64,000 nt of DNA from Rhizodiscina lignyota (GCA_010015805.1 ML978124.1:992001-1056000); one strand, 5' to 3'. Positions 11,545 through 22,671 are shown, counted from the stretch's first letter. Made by a program: numbers and translations. The notes: a model not told the origin generated them from the sequence alone.

Positions 11545-11615
11545 TTTGGATATTGGCAAAGATGGTCACCTGAAAGTCACTGCCCTCGAGAAGGAGATTT
11601 CGACTCGGCATTGGC

Positions 11616-11627
11616 CTTATATATTGT
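11616..11627 (-). promoter_or_regulatory. Probable TATA box of the phosphoesterase gene
   Basis: On the minus strand this reads CAATATATAAGG, about 75-80 bp upstream of the ATG at 11544. Spacing and sequence fit a fungal TATA element. Confidence 0.5.
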
Positions 11628-12749
11628 TCTTTCTCGGCTCTTGCTACAATTCATCGTGCCGTCTTCTCCGTCCATCTCCTCCAATTCCCTCACCTCTGCC
11701 GTCTGGCAACATGCAGCCGATGGATTTTAATAATATTGAGGCCCATTAGTCGAGCATCGCTAAGGTCAGGAAGCCTTATGATCGAATGAATTGAGCACGC
11801 GTGGGATAGCAATGGAGCATCTTCTGGATAGGCGATCTCGATGTTGCACGGACGGGAAGAGCGGATGAAGTTCTGAACGGGGAGACCATGGATGAAGGGA
11901 TTCAGGTTCGTATATCTCTCAACCGGTGGAATGAAAACAGAAGGTGGATATGCAGAATGATGGAGGGTAAATGTGCATGCTGCAGAGCGATGGAGGTGGT
12001 GTTCGGTCATCGTGGAGCTTCGTGGTTCCTGAATGAAGTTTTGATAGTCGGGCTCGTGCCAGCTTGGCCGGCCTGTGATTGGACAATTAGAACGATCCCG
12101 AGAGCTGACAGGCTCACTTACAAGCTTAAAAAACCTTAAGCTAACTGCTAACCCATACCGCAGCTAATGCTTTAGCTCCCCGTCGCGCGTTTTCGATACT
12201 TCTTCTGCTGCAGTCTGATCAAGCTCGCCGGAAAGTTTTACGTACATGGAGAGCTCTTCGGCGATAGCGAATCGTCGCTGTCGTAATTGTCAGCTCTACC
12301 AAGCTTTACTCCGGGGAAAGCTAAGCTCCCCAAGCTTCCAGCCTTCTACGGCATACCGAGGCCTTAGGGGCCGCTAAACGTCATTCGAACACTAACCGCA
12401 AGAGGAAGGCATTCATATATTTCTCCTTGCGTTTCTTGCTTCAATCTGATGGATTGCTCTCGTTAGAGAGGGGCCAATACCTCGATGGAGGCATTCTTCT
12501 TGATCTCTCGTACCGTCTTACCATCTCGATAATTGTCATGGAAATCAGGTGTCATAATCCAGCGTACTGACTCGCCGATGGACGTTCGCCGGATGGCTGC
12601 AGGGACACCAGGTTCGTGGGAATGGTGGAGGGTGCATTGCAGCTTGCATCCATCGGCACCCCCACGCTGGACTGTCCTGCATTAGGCAAATAGGATGAAT
12701 GCTACTGGCCTGGATCTGCATGATTTACGAAGAGCTTCCTCAGAGCTAT

Positions 12750-12765
12750 CCAATTCAGCACGTGC
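12750..12765 (+). promoter_or_regulatory. CCAAT box next to palindromic GCACGTGC (possible Hap/bHLH sites)
   Basis: CCAAT at 12750-12754 is followed three bases later by the palindrome GCACGTGC (12758-12765), roughly 200 bp before the start of the Ccc1-like gene. CCAAT boxes bind the Hap complex, which with HapX controls iron genes including vacuolar transporters in other fungi. CACGTG cores bind bHLH factors. The link to regulation here is inference. Confidence 0.3.
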
Positions 12766-12966
12766 TCCATCAAAGGTAGAGTACAACATTTATTATGGTC
12801 TCCTCCGCAACTGATTGCATTGCTCCTCGCGAATATGTCTTCCGAAATCTTTGTCTCCGAGTTTCCAGAGTTCCTTCTCTACCATTCTGAGCTTTGCCGG
12901 CCTTCAAAGAAGAGCCGCAACGAGAAGAAAACATCATACAGCATTGCAAACTCTCTTTCCAGAACA

Positions 12967-13928
12967 ATGTCTCTCGCAGATACTCCAAGTCAATTTCATT
13001 ATGCTCCTGTGTCAATGAGCGACGATGGCATTGACATTGAGAAAGCTCCCATGCTCCGACGATCTGAATCGGAGTCCTCTTCTCTAGACAGCGCTCTGAC
13101 AAAGTACGAGTCTGAGGATCAAACGAAGGAGCGCAAGCGCTTCAGCTTTACACCTGATGCTCGTTTCATTTCAGACGCCATAATTGGACTGTCCGATGGC
13201 CTTACTGTTCCTTTTGCGTTAACTGCGGGCCTCTCTGCTCTCGGGAACACAAATGTGGTCATATACGGAGGATTGGCCGAGTTGACCGCTGGAGCTATTT
13301 CCATGGGGTTGGGCGGTTACCTGGGCGCAAAGAGCGAAGAGTGAGTACTCAGATTTGAATTGGTTTCTTTGTCGATGATTAGCTCTCTGACGTCGCCTTT
13401 CGCAGAGACTCTTACAAGGCCACCGAGAGACAAACATGTGACCTCGTCACATGCGACCCCCAATCAACAACAGACATGATCTCCTCCGTCTTTTCTGAAT
13501 TCGACGTTCCTCAAGCCATCGTAGACGACCTGACTCTTCACCTCTCCAAGTCCCCGCGTCTTCCCGACTTCCTCATGCGATTCCACCACTCACTAGCAGA
13601 GTTACCCAGCTCACGTGCGTTCGTATGCGCGCTCACCATTGGCCTGGCCTACTTCTTTGGTGGACTGGTACCATTGCTGCCATACTTCTTCGTTGCGACG
13701 GAGAGAATAGACATTGCGCTATGGTGCTCCATCGGCACTATGATCGCGGCGCTATTCTTGTTTGGCTACTGCAAGACATGCTTTGTGAGCGGATGGCGAG
13801 GCAGCCGCAACGTGTGGAAAGGGACGATAGGTGGTATCCAGATGGTGGTCGTCGGCAGCGTCGCCGCTGGTTCGGCAATGGGCCTAGTCAAGGCCTTTCA
13901 AGGGCTCGCCACGGATGGCAAGCAATGA
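12967..13928 (+). CDS. Vacuolar iron/manganese transporter, Ccc1/VIT1 family
   Basis: Model: exon 12967-13340, intron 13341-13405 (65 nt, GTGAGT...CGCAG), exon 13406-13928; 298 residues. The splice restores KSEEDSYKATERQ. The family's first membrane segment is clear: DAIIGLSDGLTVPFALTAGL, with the conserved Asp residues, followed by AELTAGAISMGLGGYLGAKSE, a signature of VIT1/Ccc1. A cytosolic metal-binding helical stretch comes next (residues ~125-200), then three further hydrophobic segments including GLAYFFGGLVPLLPYFF. These proteins move Fe(II) or Mn(II) from the cytosol into the vacuole for storage and detoxification. The start at 12967 is preferred; the frame stays open upstream to an ATG at 12835, and an internal Met at 13015 is also possible. 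Confidence 0.92.
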
Positions 13929-14588
13929 AGCGACCATATGAGAGTGAAGGCGACAAAATCAAGTTATGACATAGCTTAGGGAACATGGCGATTACACCGA
14001 CAGGGCGTACTACGGGAACAGGATATATGAGACACGGATAATGACATGGTGGGCGCGCTCCCTTTCGCAACATGTGTGATATGGAATCAATTTCAGATTA
14101 GATCTATCTCAATGACAAAGAAAACATTCATAAAAGTGGTAGGCGGAGTTGTTGGATGTGATATTCCTCGTGGAAGATTGAATATGAATGTGTTCAGGAT
14201 GCAATAACTAGCATGAGAATCCATCCAAAATCTCACACGTGCTGCAGAGAATTTGTTTGTCGGAGGACGCCGGGGAAGATCTCGGGGAGGTACGTGATAA
14301 TTTGCGGAAGTATGATATATCCGCAGAAAGGGGCTGGTTTGAGGCTGACTAACGTTATCACCGACTCCTGTGTGGGTTTGAGCATTGCAAGTAAAGGTGA
14401 CGTCCCAGTGCAATGTCACGAAGGCCAGGAAGATGGCATCGACGTCGGTGTTTGCAGGCAATGATACCTTTCGACTGAGGCCCTCGCCGTGTGCTGGGGA
14501 GCATAAAAGGCTCCACTCTCTGCAGACTCTCTGCATGCAAGACTCGAAGTCATAATTCAAAGAAGTTAAATCAACGAAGAAGCACAAT
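13929..14588. other. Intergenic; promoter of the epimerase-like gene
   Basis: No gene is seen. A 249-codon minus-strand frame (14093-14842) runs through it but overlaps the start of the next gene and has no domain, so it is treated as chance. GCATAAAAGG at 14501-14510 lies 80 bp before the next ATG and may serve as a TATA element. Confidence 0.45.
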
Positions 14589-15381
14589 ATGAAAGTTGTG
14601 CTTACAGGCGTCACCGGTCTGGTCGGCAGTGCAACACTAAAGCAATGCATCAAAGACGAGCGTATCACTTCGATCATCGCTTTGTCACGCCGCGAGCTTC
14701 CTCTTGAACTCACCTCTTCCGAAAAGGTCAAAGTCATCATCCATAAGGACTTTTTGCAGTACCCGGATAACCTTTTGGGAGAGCTCCGAGACTCCGAAGC
14801 TTGTCTCTGGTAAGAAGCTTCGAAAAAATCAATGGCACTCACTTACAAACTGAAGGTCAATCGGCGGTCCGGTCGACCAATTTCCAGATGTAGAGACCGC
14901 GAAGAAGGTGCAGATCGACTACACTCTAGCTGCAGCAGAAGCCTTTGCTGCTCGTCTCCTGCCCCAAACGAAGAGCAAGACTTTTCGTTTCGTTCTCTGC
15001 AGCGCTGCTCTTGCAGAGCGAGACGACGCAAAGAAGCTCATTTTTGAAAGTGCGACAAGGCATATCAAGGTGAGATAGCGCCTTCTATCAACCATTGCAC
15101 AGAAAGGTTGACAGACATCCCCGCAGGGCCAAGTTGAGAATGGACTGATCGACATTGCAAAGCGGAACAGCGGCTTCGAAACGTTCATCATGCGACCCGC
15201 AGGAATCCTCCCAGAGCATCCGTCATTATCATACACAATTGCAGGGGCCATCATCCCCTCAGTGAAGGTTACCGAACTCGCTGCAGTCATGATCGATGTT
15301 GCAGTGGAGGGAGCGAAGGAGCAGACTCTTGAAAATGGAGAAATCGCGCGCAGGGGAAAGGCACTGGTGAAGGAGGCATGA
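14589..15381 (+). CDS. NAD(P)-binding epimerase/reductase-like protein (atypical SDR)
   Basis: Three exons: 14589-14809, 14856-15069, 15127-15381; introns of 46 and 57 nt; 229 residues. The N-terminus is a Rossmann dinucleotide fold, MKVVLTGVTGLVGSATL, with the TGxxGxxG loop. Later pieces fit atypical short-chain dehydrogenases: FRFVLCSAALAERDD as a central strand, and GFETFIMRPAGILPE, the usual RPxxI segment after the active site. No YxxxK catalytic pair is obvious, so it may be a sensor or an atypical reductase rather than a standard SDR. Its substrate is unknown. The second and third exons join in frame at HIK-GQVENGL. Confidence 0.8.
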
Positions 15382-16212
15382 TTCCGTGTATGGCCCGTCG
15401 GTCAACTCCCGTTCCTGTTTATGAACATTCCCAATGCGAAGTTTGAATGAGACTTGCTGTGGCATGAAGATTATTCCGGTCCTGTACAAATGAAGTGTCG
15501 TCTCTGAGGACTGAGATTTCCTTAGCTCTTCTCTGCCAACTGTTGATATTCCGAGGTAAGTCCGGTTATGGCTAATCCTATCTAATTTAAATGCTACTCG
15601 CCTAAGATTTGGACCTAGTTTTTCGGAGCAGGTCCCTAAGAGTTAGGACTATGCTACACGCCACAGCGCGTTGATTACGGCTTTCAGCGCAATGAGTCTT
15701 CTCACTTTGCGCGCCAGAGGCCATATGAAGATCATTGCTCGGGGAAAAGGTTCAGCTTTGCCCTGCGGATGAACCTGCCATCTTCTCTACGCCAAGAACG
15801 AAAAATAGCACGACTCTTTCTTCGATTTCGTCTTGGCAACAACTTTCGAGCCGTGGCAAGACACGTATAGATTAAGGCACAGAAAGAGCGTTGATGCGAG
15901 GTTGGTGGTTCCTCCGGAAAGCCAGGATCGAAGCCCAAAGCCCAAACAGGCATCCAGGGAAGAAATGATCGTTGATGTTTTTATGGCGGCTTAGTAGTGG
16001 AGGTGGTGTAGATGGTTGATTGAGGCGTTTGACCTGTGAAGAAGCTCGTCTCTCAAACGGTAGCGACGTTACAGGATGGTCCACTGTACTGGATGCATGC
16101 TCCGTGCGGCACCGAGAGTATAGCTCTTCCCATGCTAATAGAACAGGATCGAACCTCCCACTCTCTATTCCCTCACTGCAACATTCCATCAGTCATCGTC
16201 AATCAATGTACC
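15382..16212. other. Intergenic, no gene seen
   Basis: Short frames only. Near 15630-15650 GTCCCTAAGAGTTAGGAC forms a small imperfect hairpin. The plus-strand frame of the next gene is open back to about 16036, but the first good ATG is at 16213. Confidence 0.4.
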
Positions 16213-17190
16213 ATGATCCCTCTCTCCCAACAAGGTCGTTATTGCTTGCTGGCTTTCCTAGTATGCGGCGCCACTGTATGGCTCGGTCCGCAGTTTGCGT
16301 TAACTGAAGAGGAGGAAACCCAGCCAGCATGGTTTGAGGTACTTGATTGGGGAGTTCGCGCTGTTCACCAGTGGTCGCTGTGCAAGTCAGAATTCAAGGA
16401 CGCAGCTAGGTGTCTTTTCGGGCAGTGTCAAGAGCACGAAGCGAGCAAGAGCTACGCTTGGCTTTTGGCGGTACTTCTTCAGATTCCCAATATGTACGCT
16501 GTATTTGTTCGTCATGGCTGGAGGCATCCGAGTACGTGGGAATGGATACGGCGCGGAATATTCCCAGTCCACATTCGTCTTGCGTTTGTGCTGCTGGTAG
16601 CCTCGAATTGGATCCGGAGCATGATAATGGTATGAATCCTCACTTGGTTTGCACTTAGTGGAAGAAGTTTCTGACAATCTTCCAGCATTCAGAACTCCTT
16701 GCGGCCTCGCTCAAAGCAACACGGTCGTCCTTATCGCGATATGTGCTTGCAGGATTGGCCGTCGGAGTGGAGGTTGCGCTCCTCCCACGTTTTATCCAAC
16801 CCGTTATTCTTGAGTGGTTCTTCCTGCCGGAGGCGATCTTAAACCTCAACGACTGGAGGAACATTGGTTGGATGAATGCCGCCGCTTGCCTTCTTCTACT
16901 GCAGTTGGATTTGCACTTTTGGATTGCTGTAAGCAACTATTCACTTTTCAATTATTAATGCGCTGACATTGACAAAGGTTACTTACGAAGTCGAGCAGTG
17001 CGTCAAGCACTACAGAGACAAGATCTTCGATCAGAAACGCCGTGGCTTTGACTTCCGCTCCACTGCACCCGAAATTGATAGAGCAGAGAAGGAGAAACAA
17101 CCGAGCAATTCAGCATGCGACACAACGAAGAAGGACCAAAGCACTGATGAGCCGGTTCAGTTGCGTAATCCACAGCCCGTAGATAAGTGA
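16213..17190 (+). CDS. Unrecognised multispanning membrane protein, 290 aa
   Basis: Three exons: 16213-16629, 16686-16928, 16978-17190; introns of 56 and 49 nt. The joins MIMV-HSELL and FWIA-VTYEV keep the frame, with standard splice sites. Hydrophobic segments occur near residues 8-28 (YCLLAFLVCGATVWLG), 87-105, 115-138, 158-185 and 200-225, so about five spans are likely. The C-terminal 70 residues are hydrophilic and lysine-rich and should face the cytosol. I do not recognise a family. An upstream in-frame ATG at 16036 would add 59 residues but looks less natural as an N-terminus. Confidence 0.6.
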
Positions 17191-17794
17191 CATAGTAAGG
17201 TTGAATTTTCTCAACTCTTTGCGGGTATTGGTAAAAGTGGAGCGTTATGTTATGGCGTGGAAGGCTCAATCCGATTACGGTTGGTGCATACGAAGAGGTA
17301 GAAAAGATAACAAAGTTTAATAAACAGACGTTGAGCTTTTCTATTATATTTAGTGTCCTCGAACGTGCATGTTTTGCACCTTTAGTAGCTTCAATATAAC
17401 AGTTCAATGCTGAGCCGTACTTTTTATGGTGCTCACAGCATTCGACAACACTTCTCCCGAATCCTTTTCGGCTATGGACATATCATTACTTCCGGTTTGG
17501 AAGTGATTGGGAAGTGCCTCGAAAGCATTTCTCGGCGATAATTGAGATGCTCTGCGTGTCTAGTTACAAGTGGTCATAATAGATGCCAAGTGAATAAAAT
17601 ATATTGCATGTGACTGTGGATTTATGTACGATCCCAGCGAATTGGGCGCCAATGAAGTGCTCGGCAACACCGCCACAACTGCGCCCCGCGCTACTCATTT
17701 GCTCTCCCAGTATCTGGTCTGCGCTCAGTTGCATTTTTCTTCTCCTAAAAAGCCAGGCTTCCCTCCCTATCTCAAAGCACTATAGTAGCATTCG
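17191..17794. other. Intergenic, no gene seen
   Basis: This is the 3' flank of the membrane-protein gene and the promoter of the SPRY gene. I see no coding frame and no clear regulatory word beyond a pyrimidine-rich stretch before 17795. Confidence 0.4.
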
Positions 17795-19018
17795 ATGTCT
17801 GATAAATATCAGCCGCCGGCTGGTCCTCCGCCGTCATGGCGTCACGGCAGAAAGGAGGAAGAATATCCACCCCCACCAGGACCACCACCGTCGAATAGAA
17901 GCCACCAGAGCGAAGGATATGCCCCTCCGTCCGAACCTCCGCCTTCGTGGCACGGGAATCAGAGCTCAGAAGAATCCCAACCACCTCCGGGTCCGCCACC
18001 AGGTTACCACGCAGCTTCAAGCTCTGAATACGCTCCACCACCAGGGCCACCGCCATCAAAGGGGAAAGAGAAGGAAACTGTACCACATGGCGAACAGCCT
18101 CCAGCATACCATGACTGGACTGTAATTCCTGATACGGCATTACTTCCACCACCACCGCAGCTTACGAATGAGCTCTCGCCAACTGCAAATGCCTCTGAAG
18201 CTGAAGGCGAAGCTGCGTATAAATGGGGTCTTCAAAATCCTCTATGGAAAGCCCGGCCACTTCCCCAAGCGCAGCTGAGGGCAATTCATGATCACGCTCA
18301 TACGCTCGTCAAACCGCAAGGGTTTACGGGCGATGTCTTGCCGCAGAGCAATAGAAATCCCGGTACATGGCATGCAAAGTCGCGGTCCGGAACTCGAGAC
18401 TCGTGCTTGCAAACTTCACTGCCTCTGTATTCTGCGCTCAATGATTCACCATTAGAGACAGAGCGCCCAAAGACCATCTACTTCGAGCTGCATGTTCTCG
18501 GCGTGGGAGACTCGCACAATTTTATGCGAGCACGGCGCCAGCAGACCCTCGAAGAAGCAGATGCAGGTATTGCGATCGGGTTCTTCGCTCCACCGTACCC
18601 AGGCTGGCGTCTTCCGGGCTGGCAGCGTGGCAGCTTAGCTGTGCATGGTGACGATGGCCGCCGCTACGTTAATGACACGTTCGGCGGGGTTGACTTCACG
18701 AATGCCTTCAAAGTGGGTGAGACAGTGGGCATTGGGATGACGTGGAAGGCACAGATGTCCGATGCGCCGCCTACGTATGGTGGAGGGCAGAGATCGCCTT
18801 TGGCGGTGGATATATTCTTCACCCGCAATGGACATAGAGATGGAGGCTGGAACCTGCATGAGGAGATGGACGCCGAGAGGAGTGAAGGAGGGACGATGGG
18901 ATTAGATGGCGATTATGATATCTTTGGTGCGGTTGGTATATTTGGAGCTGTGGAGGTGGAAGTGAGGTTCAATCCTGCGGATTGGATGTTCAAGGTACCG
19001 CCTGATAAGAGTTGGTGA
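17795..19018 (+). CDS. Proline-rich SPRY-domain protein with PPxY motifs (possible ubiquitin-ligase adaptor)
   Basis: This is a single exon of 407 residues. Residues 1-105 consist of about five imperfect repeats built on PPPGPPPS followed by a charged spacer. Residues from roughly 220 to 390 form a SPRY-like fold: IYFELHVLGVG, AGIAIGFFAPPYPGWRLPGW, GSLAVHGDDGRRYVN and GETVGIGMTWK. Three PPxY motifs are visible: PPGY and PPAY in the N-terminal part and PPTY inside the SPRY region. In yeast, Ssh4 and Ear1 combine a SPRY domain with PPxY motifs to recruit the Rsp5 ubiquitin ligase to membrane cargo. The similarity in parts suggests such a role, but no membrane segment is present here, unlike Ssh4/Ear1. 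A general SPRY scaffold is the alternative. Confidence 0.8.
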   Translation: MSDKYQPPAGPPPSWRHGRKEEEYPPPPGPPPSNRSHQSEGYAPPSEPPPSWHGNQSSEESQPPPGPPPGYHAASSSEYAPPPGPPPSKGKEKETVPHGEQPPAYHDWTVIPDTALLPPPPQLTNELSPTANASEAEGEAAYKWGLQNPLWKARPLPQAQLRAIHDHAHTLVKPQGFTGDVLPQSNRNPGTWHAKSRSGTRDSCLQTSLPLYSALNDSPLETERPKTIYFELHVLGVGDSHNFMRARRQQTLEEADAGIAIGFFAPPYPGWRLPGWQRGSLAVHGDDGRRYVNDTFGGVDFTNAFKVGETVGIGMTWKAQMSDAPPTYGGGQRSPLAVDIFFTRNGHRDGGWNLHEEMDAERSEGGTMGLDGDYDIFGAVGIFGAVEVEVRFNPADWMFKVPPDKSW

Positions 19019-19090
19019 GAAAACCAAAGCGATCGACAGTAGAACGTGGTTTCAGATTGCAATGGCGTCGACTTAATTCATGGAATCCTA

Positions 19091-20142
19091 TCAACCCAAG
19101 CCTCTTAATTTTCTCCTTTTCCTCTTCTCCTCAACCCTTCGGACATCTTCAGCAAACTGTCTCTTGAGCTCTCGCGCCTGCTCCTTCTGTTTCTCTCGAA
19201 TTTGGAATCGGTAGAAACCATCCGACACCCTCTTGTTCGCACGGCCTTCCTCTTTCTTCAGAGCCTCAGTTGCCTCTTCTATTCGAGCCGGACCTGTTCG
19301 TCCTCCACGTGTGACCGTGACAAAGCCATCTGCATCGGGAACCGTTCGTGCGCGTTCTCGAGCGCGTAAACGTGCAGACTCTTTCTCCTCAAATGCAGTG
19401 AGGTAAGCTGTTACTGATCTGAGAAGCTCTCTGGAATCCGGATATTTGGCCTTATGGATCCTGCGATATCCTGTATAAACATTGTTAGGCTATCTGTCCC
19501 CGCCCGACTGCAAGTCCAAGACGTACGTTCTAGACCAGTTATCTGTGCACCACTATCCCACTCAATCTTCGCACCACCCTTCTTCTGTGCTAATGAAGCT
19601 GCCTTTCTGCATGCTTCCATAGCCATGTCTGCGCTCGCTTTATCCACAAACACCAAAACCGCATTGGCACCACTCTTCAACGCGTTGAGGTCCTCACCCA
19701 TTTGCGGCAGTCGCGCCTCGGGTGCTTCCAAGTCTGTATCATGGTTTCGTCGCTTGCGCTTCCTCCCGCCTGGCTTCTGTTGTATTGAATCTCCCGCGAG
19801 TGATACTTCTGTTGACGGGTTTGCATCTCTGTGCCTGGCAGTTCTATTAGAAGTATGCCCGTATAAGATGTCCTTCGCATCGAACTCGACTCGCTCGATT
19901 CGCGTTCCGCCTAAATGAGTCGCGAAAAGCTTCCGCAGATTCGATTCATTTGCGTCGGGAGGGACATTGGATACGAAGAGACTGCGCGAAGTATTTGCAT
20001 CTGGGATTTTGGGAGCGTGTGGGCGGATGTAGAGGTAATGCGGCGCGGGTTGCAGTTCAGGGGGAAGAGAAGGAAGGCGAGGTAGAGATAGAGCCACGAT
20101 CGCGAAAGTCGAAAGTGCCGACGAGGAGGGCGCCATGTTCAA
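19091..20142 (-). CDS. RRP7: Ribosomal RNA-processing protein 7 (Rrp7)
   Basis: Model: exon 20142-19527, intron 19526-19471 (56 nt, GTACGT...TACAG), exon 19470-19091; 331 residues. An RRM-like domain begins near residue 50 (RSLFVSNVPPDANESNLRKLF) and carries a basic insertion (GGRKRKRRNH). The C-terminus is the diagnostic Rrp7 domain: PDADGFVTVTRGGRTG, then DGFYRFQIREKQKEQARELK and a basic tail ending RKRRKLRGLG. Rrp7 is part of the UTP-C/casein-kinase-2 module of the small-subunit processome in the nucleolus and is needed for 18S rRNA maturation. A second Met at codon 3 could be the true start. Confidence 0.92.
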
Positions 20143-20549
20143 TTCATGGAGGATTGAAGAGCAGAGAGGTGAGAGGATTGAAGGGTGCTGCTGGGCGGAG
20201 AAATTAAAGTGGGGCAGCTGATAAGATTATCAGATTTCGCAGCCACGTGCGGCTCCCCTATGATGACATCCATCCATACTCCACTTAACTCCATAGGTAG
20301 ATCCTAAGTTCAATGCACAAAGGAATGTCCTCAAATGATTCATAATGTTGAATTTGATATTAGCAGACCGCACCTATCGCGGGTCTGCGTGGCACTCAAT
20401 CTATGGAGCCATAGTTGAATGCTTGCCAGCTTCCTCACCGACAACACAAGTCCAGACGTCGGCCTCAATCCCGGAAATATCAGCGGAAATGCACCCGAAA
20501 CTAATAAAGGACTCGAGGCCATTAAGCCTCATCATGTTTAGCGAGTTGG
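20143..20549. other. Intergenic, no gene seen
   Basis: Promoter side of the Rrp7 gene and 3' side of the methyltransferase gene. Nothing else is visible. Confidence 0.4.
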
Positions 20550-21334
20550 TTATCCTGTCCGAGGCTTATAAACGCTGAACTCTAGCCCGCCAGAGTACGG
20601 CAACGTCACGCTTTGGAATGGCCCCTTCTCATCCCTCAAGGCCTTCAGCAAGTCGCTATATCCTTCTGCAGACGAGATCGTATTGTCGGTGACCACAATG
20701 GCACCATCTCTCATCTTCGGCAGAAGCAGTTCCAGCGCCGGCAGTGCCACATATGGCCAGACTAAGTCGATTAGTAGGAGCCTGGCCCCTAACGCATCGA
20801 AAACTCACTGTCAAGTAAAATGAAATGGACCTCTTCGATATCTGTTCGAAGGGTCTGCAACAGGTCTCCGACACGAAGATCAATCACACCCTCCACCTCC
20901 TTTCCAGCCTCAGCCCAATACTTTCTCGCTATGGCAGCTTTGCTCTCTTCCTTTTCGGTCCCAATGACTTTCGCTCTCACATTCCCTCCGGCTTTTCCTT
21001 GCACATTCTCCAGAGCCGCAAGGGCAAGGTAAATCGTGCTGACCCCAAAGCTGGTGCCGATTTCCACGATGTTGGTCGCTCCCGACGAGAGGATGAGGTT
21101 GTAAACAAACAACGATTTGTCTTTGTCGAAGGCGATGAACTTGTCACGCATCAAATTGTCCTGGAGTCTTATGCCTTCGTCTAGATTGACTTTGAGTGCC
21201 TCTCGAACCTGCTTTCTCGCGGAAGCGTCGATGCTTGCTTCTTGATTGGAAGATTCATCGTGCAGTCGATCTAAAAGCGCACAGACTGAAGAGCTGAATG
21301 AACTGGGGTACGAAAGAGGTAGACTTGCAGACAT
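20550..21334 (-). CDS. SAM-dependent O-methyltransferase, caffeoyl-CoA OMT family
   Basis: Model: exon 21334-20809, intron 20808-20762 (47 nt, GTGAGT...CTTAG with a TACTAAT branch site), exon 20761-20550; 245 residues, the normal size for the family. The splice restores HFILLD-IWPYVALPALELLLP. Motif I, IVEIGTSFGVSTIYLALA, binds S-adenosylmethionine. The acidic metal-site region (FILLD...VVTDNT) and the C-terminal strand YSGGLEFSVYKP are those of class I, divalent-metal-dependent O-methyltransferases (PF01596). Substrates in fungi are usually small phenolics or metabolites; none is implied by the neighbours. It is not obviously part of a biosynthetic cluster. Confidence 0.87.
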
Positions 21335-21634
21335 ATTGTATTCAATAGGGATGGACTAATGGTTATCTGATCTTGGGGAATTTGAATTGAAGATTAGATA
21401 AGATGGCAATTTCACCTTCCTTTACGAGCTATATATCGCTGATGCTCAATATACAGTTGTATAAGCCGTCGTTGTGAACCGTTCGTCGTGAGTCACGAAT
21501 GCATCGTGCGGAGTCGGATGCTCGGCAAGCAACCGAGTTGTACCCGGGACACTAAGAAGACGGCATAGGACGGGCTACCGTTTAACCAGTCAGAGCGCAT
21601 TCACTTGCTGTTAGTTAAGCCAAATGAATGTCTT
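21335..21634. other. Intergenic, no gene seen
   Basis: Promoter side of the methyltransferase gene and 3' side of the HET relic. Nothing else is visible. Confidence 0.4.
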
Positions 21635-22671
21635 CTATACATGCTCCTCTATTCCGAACGCCCCTCCTTCCATGATCCCGTGGAGATAGCACTCCTCGAC
21701 GAGCTCAAACAGCTCTCTTCGGGAATCCCTCGGACGAATCAGAAACGGAACTGCAGCTCCCAGAGGGAGGAAGACCAAGTCATCAGTGCGCGCATCAAGA
21801 AGAAATTGACCAACATAACCGGGTCCTCTTGTGAAACACAGCTCACTAGAACCCTGCTTAAATATGCTAGGTTTATTCATCGTTTCAATAACCTGGGTCA
21901 AGTCAATCCACTCTGCTAAACCCTTTAACGGATACGGTGCTTGCCACGATGGATCCAATGCTGGGATGACGGTTGGATATGCTCTGAAAAACGTGCCGTA
22001 GCTCGGCAGCGCTTTGCTCAATGCACCCCTACCCATGTTACAGGTCATCATCTTCCATACTACTGTTTCAATGCTCTCCTGTATAGGGTATTCGGCTCGT
22101 TGAGTATCGTGTAAGAGGTGCCATAGCGCAGTGACGCAGTCGGATATGATAAAGGAGTCCCAAGTGAACTGGAATTGTTCCCTGCCATTCCTTAAGTTAA
22201 TATTATTTGCAAGAAAGAATCTCTTTTGTTCTTTGGACATCTTACGAGAGCTCTCTGGTCACGGTCATGATCAATGGATCCAGCTAGACAAGTGACGTTC
22301 TCCCAAGGCCGGAATTGAATCAACCAGAACTCCTCGAACGATCAAGACGTCTCCTTTGTATCCCGTTAATTAATACAAAGAGCATCAATCCAAAATGTGC
22401 GAACGAGATGGGGATCTCGCAGGCGCTTCAGACATAATTGAGGCTTCTCGCTGTTCCAATGGCCATGGTTCCATGCATATGCGGTCACAGCAGGATCTCC
22501 CCAGGTGTATGACAAGGCTGAATACTTTAGAGTTGATGAAGTAGGAACTTCCAAAATGTCGCATTCGATAGGATCCCCATTTGTTCCAGGCCAAAGGGAC
22601 ACAGCTCAGAAAGTTGAATTGTCCGATGTGAGCGGCACATACTGGTAGAACGCTTCAGGAGGCTTTGACAT
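21635..22671 (-). pseudogene. Broken HET-domain (heterokaryon incompatibility) gene
   Basis: Two separated open pieces belong to one HET-type protein. The 5' piece holds the start of the domain: YSALSYTWGDP and RTFWIDALCIN. The 3' piece holds the usual C-terminal region of such proteins, including VFLPLGAAVPFLIRPRD and VEECYLHGIMEG. Most of the domain between these pieces is missing, and the 5' piece is itself interrupted, so the gene has several breaks and is almost certainly dead. HET-domain proteins trigger growth arrest or cell death when genetically different hyphae fuse; such genes are numerous and often decayed in filamentous fungi. A still-spliced short protein cannot be fully excluded. 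Confidence 0.75.

Larger units (their letters stand above)
11545..12966. other. Intergenic, divergent promoter region
   Basis: This separates the phosphoesterase gene (minus) from the Ccc1-like gene (plus). Several short frames occur without coding support. Between about 12110 and 12370 there are many AAGCTT/TTAGCT-like words, possibly decayed repeat sequence; no family can be named. Confidence 0.4.

Noticed and set aside
12110-12370. Cluster of AAGCTT/TTAGCT words as a transposon relic
   Set aside because: No terminal repeats or target duplication could be found; too weak to call.
14093-14842. 249-codon open frame on the minus strand
   Set aside because: It overlaps the first exon of the NAD(P)-binding gene, whose Rossmann motif is clear, and has no domain of its own.
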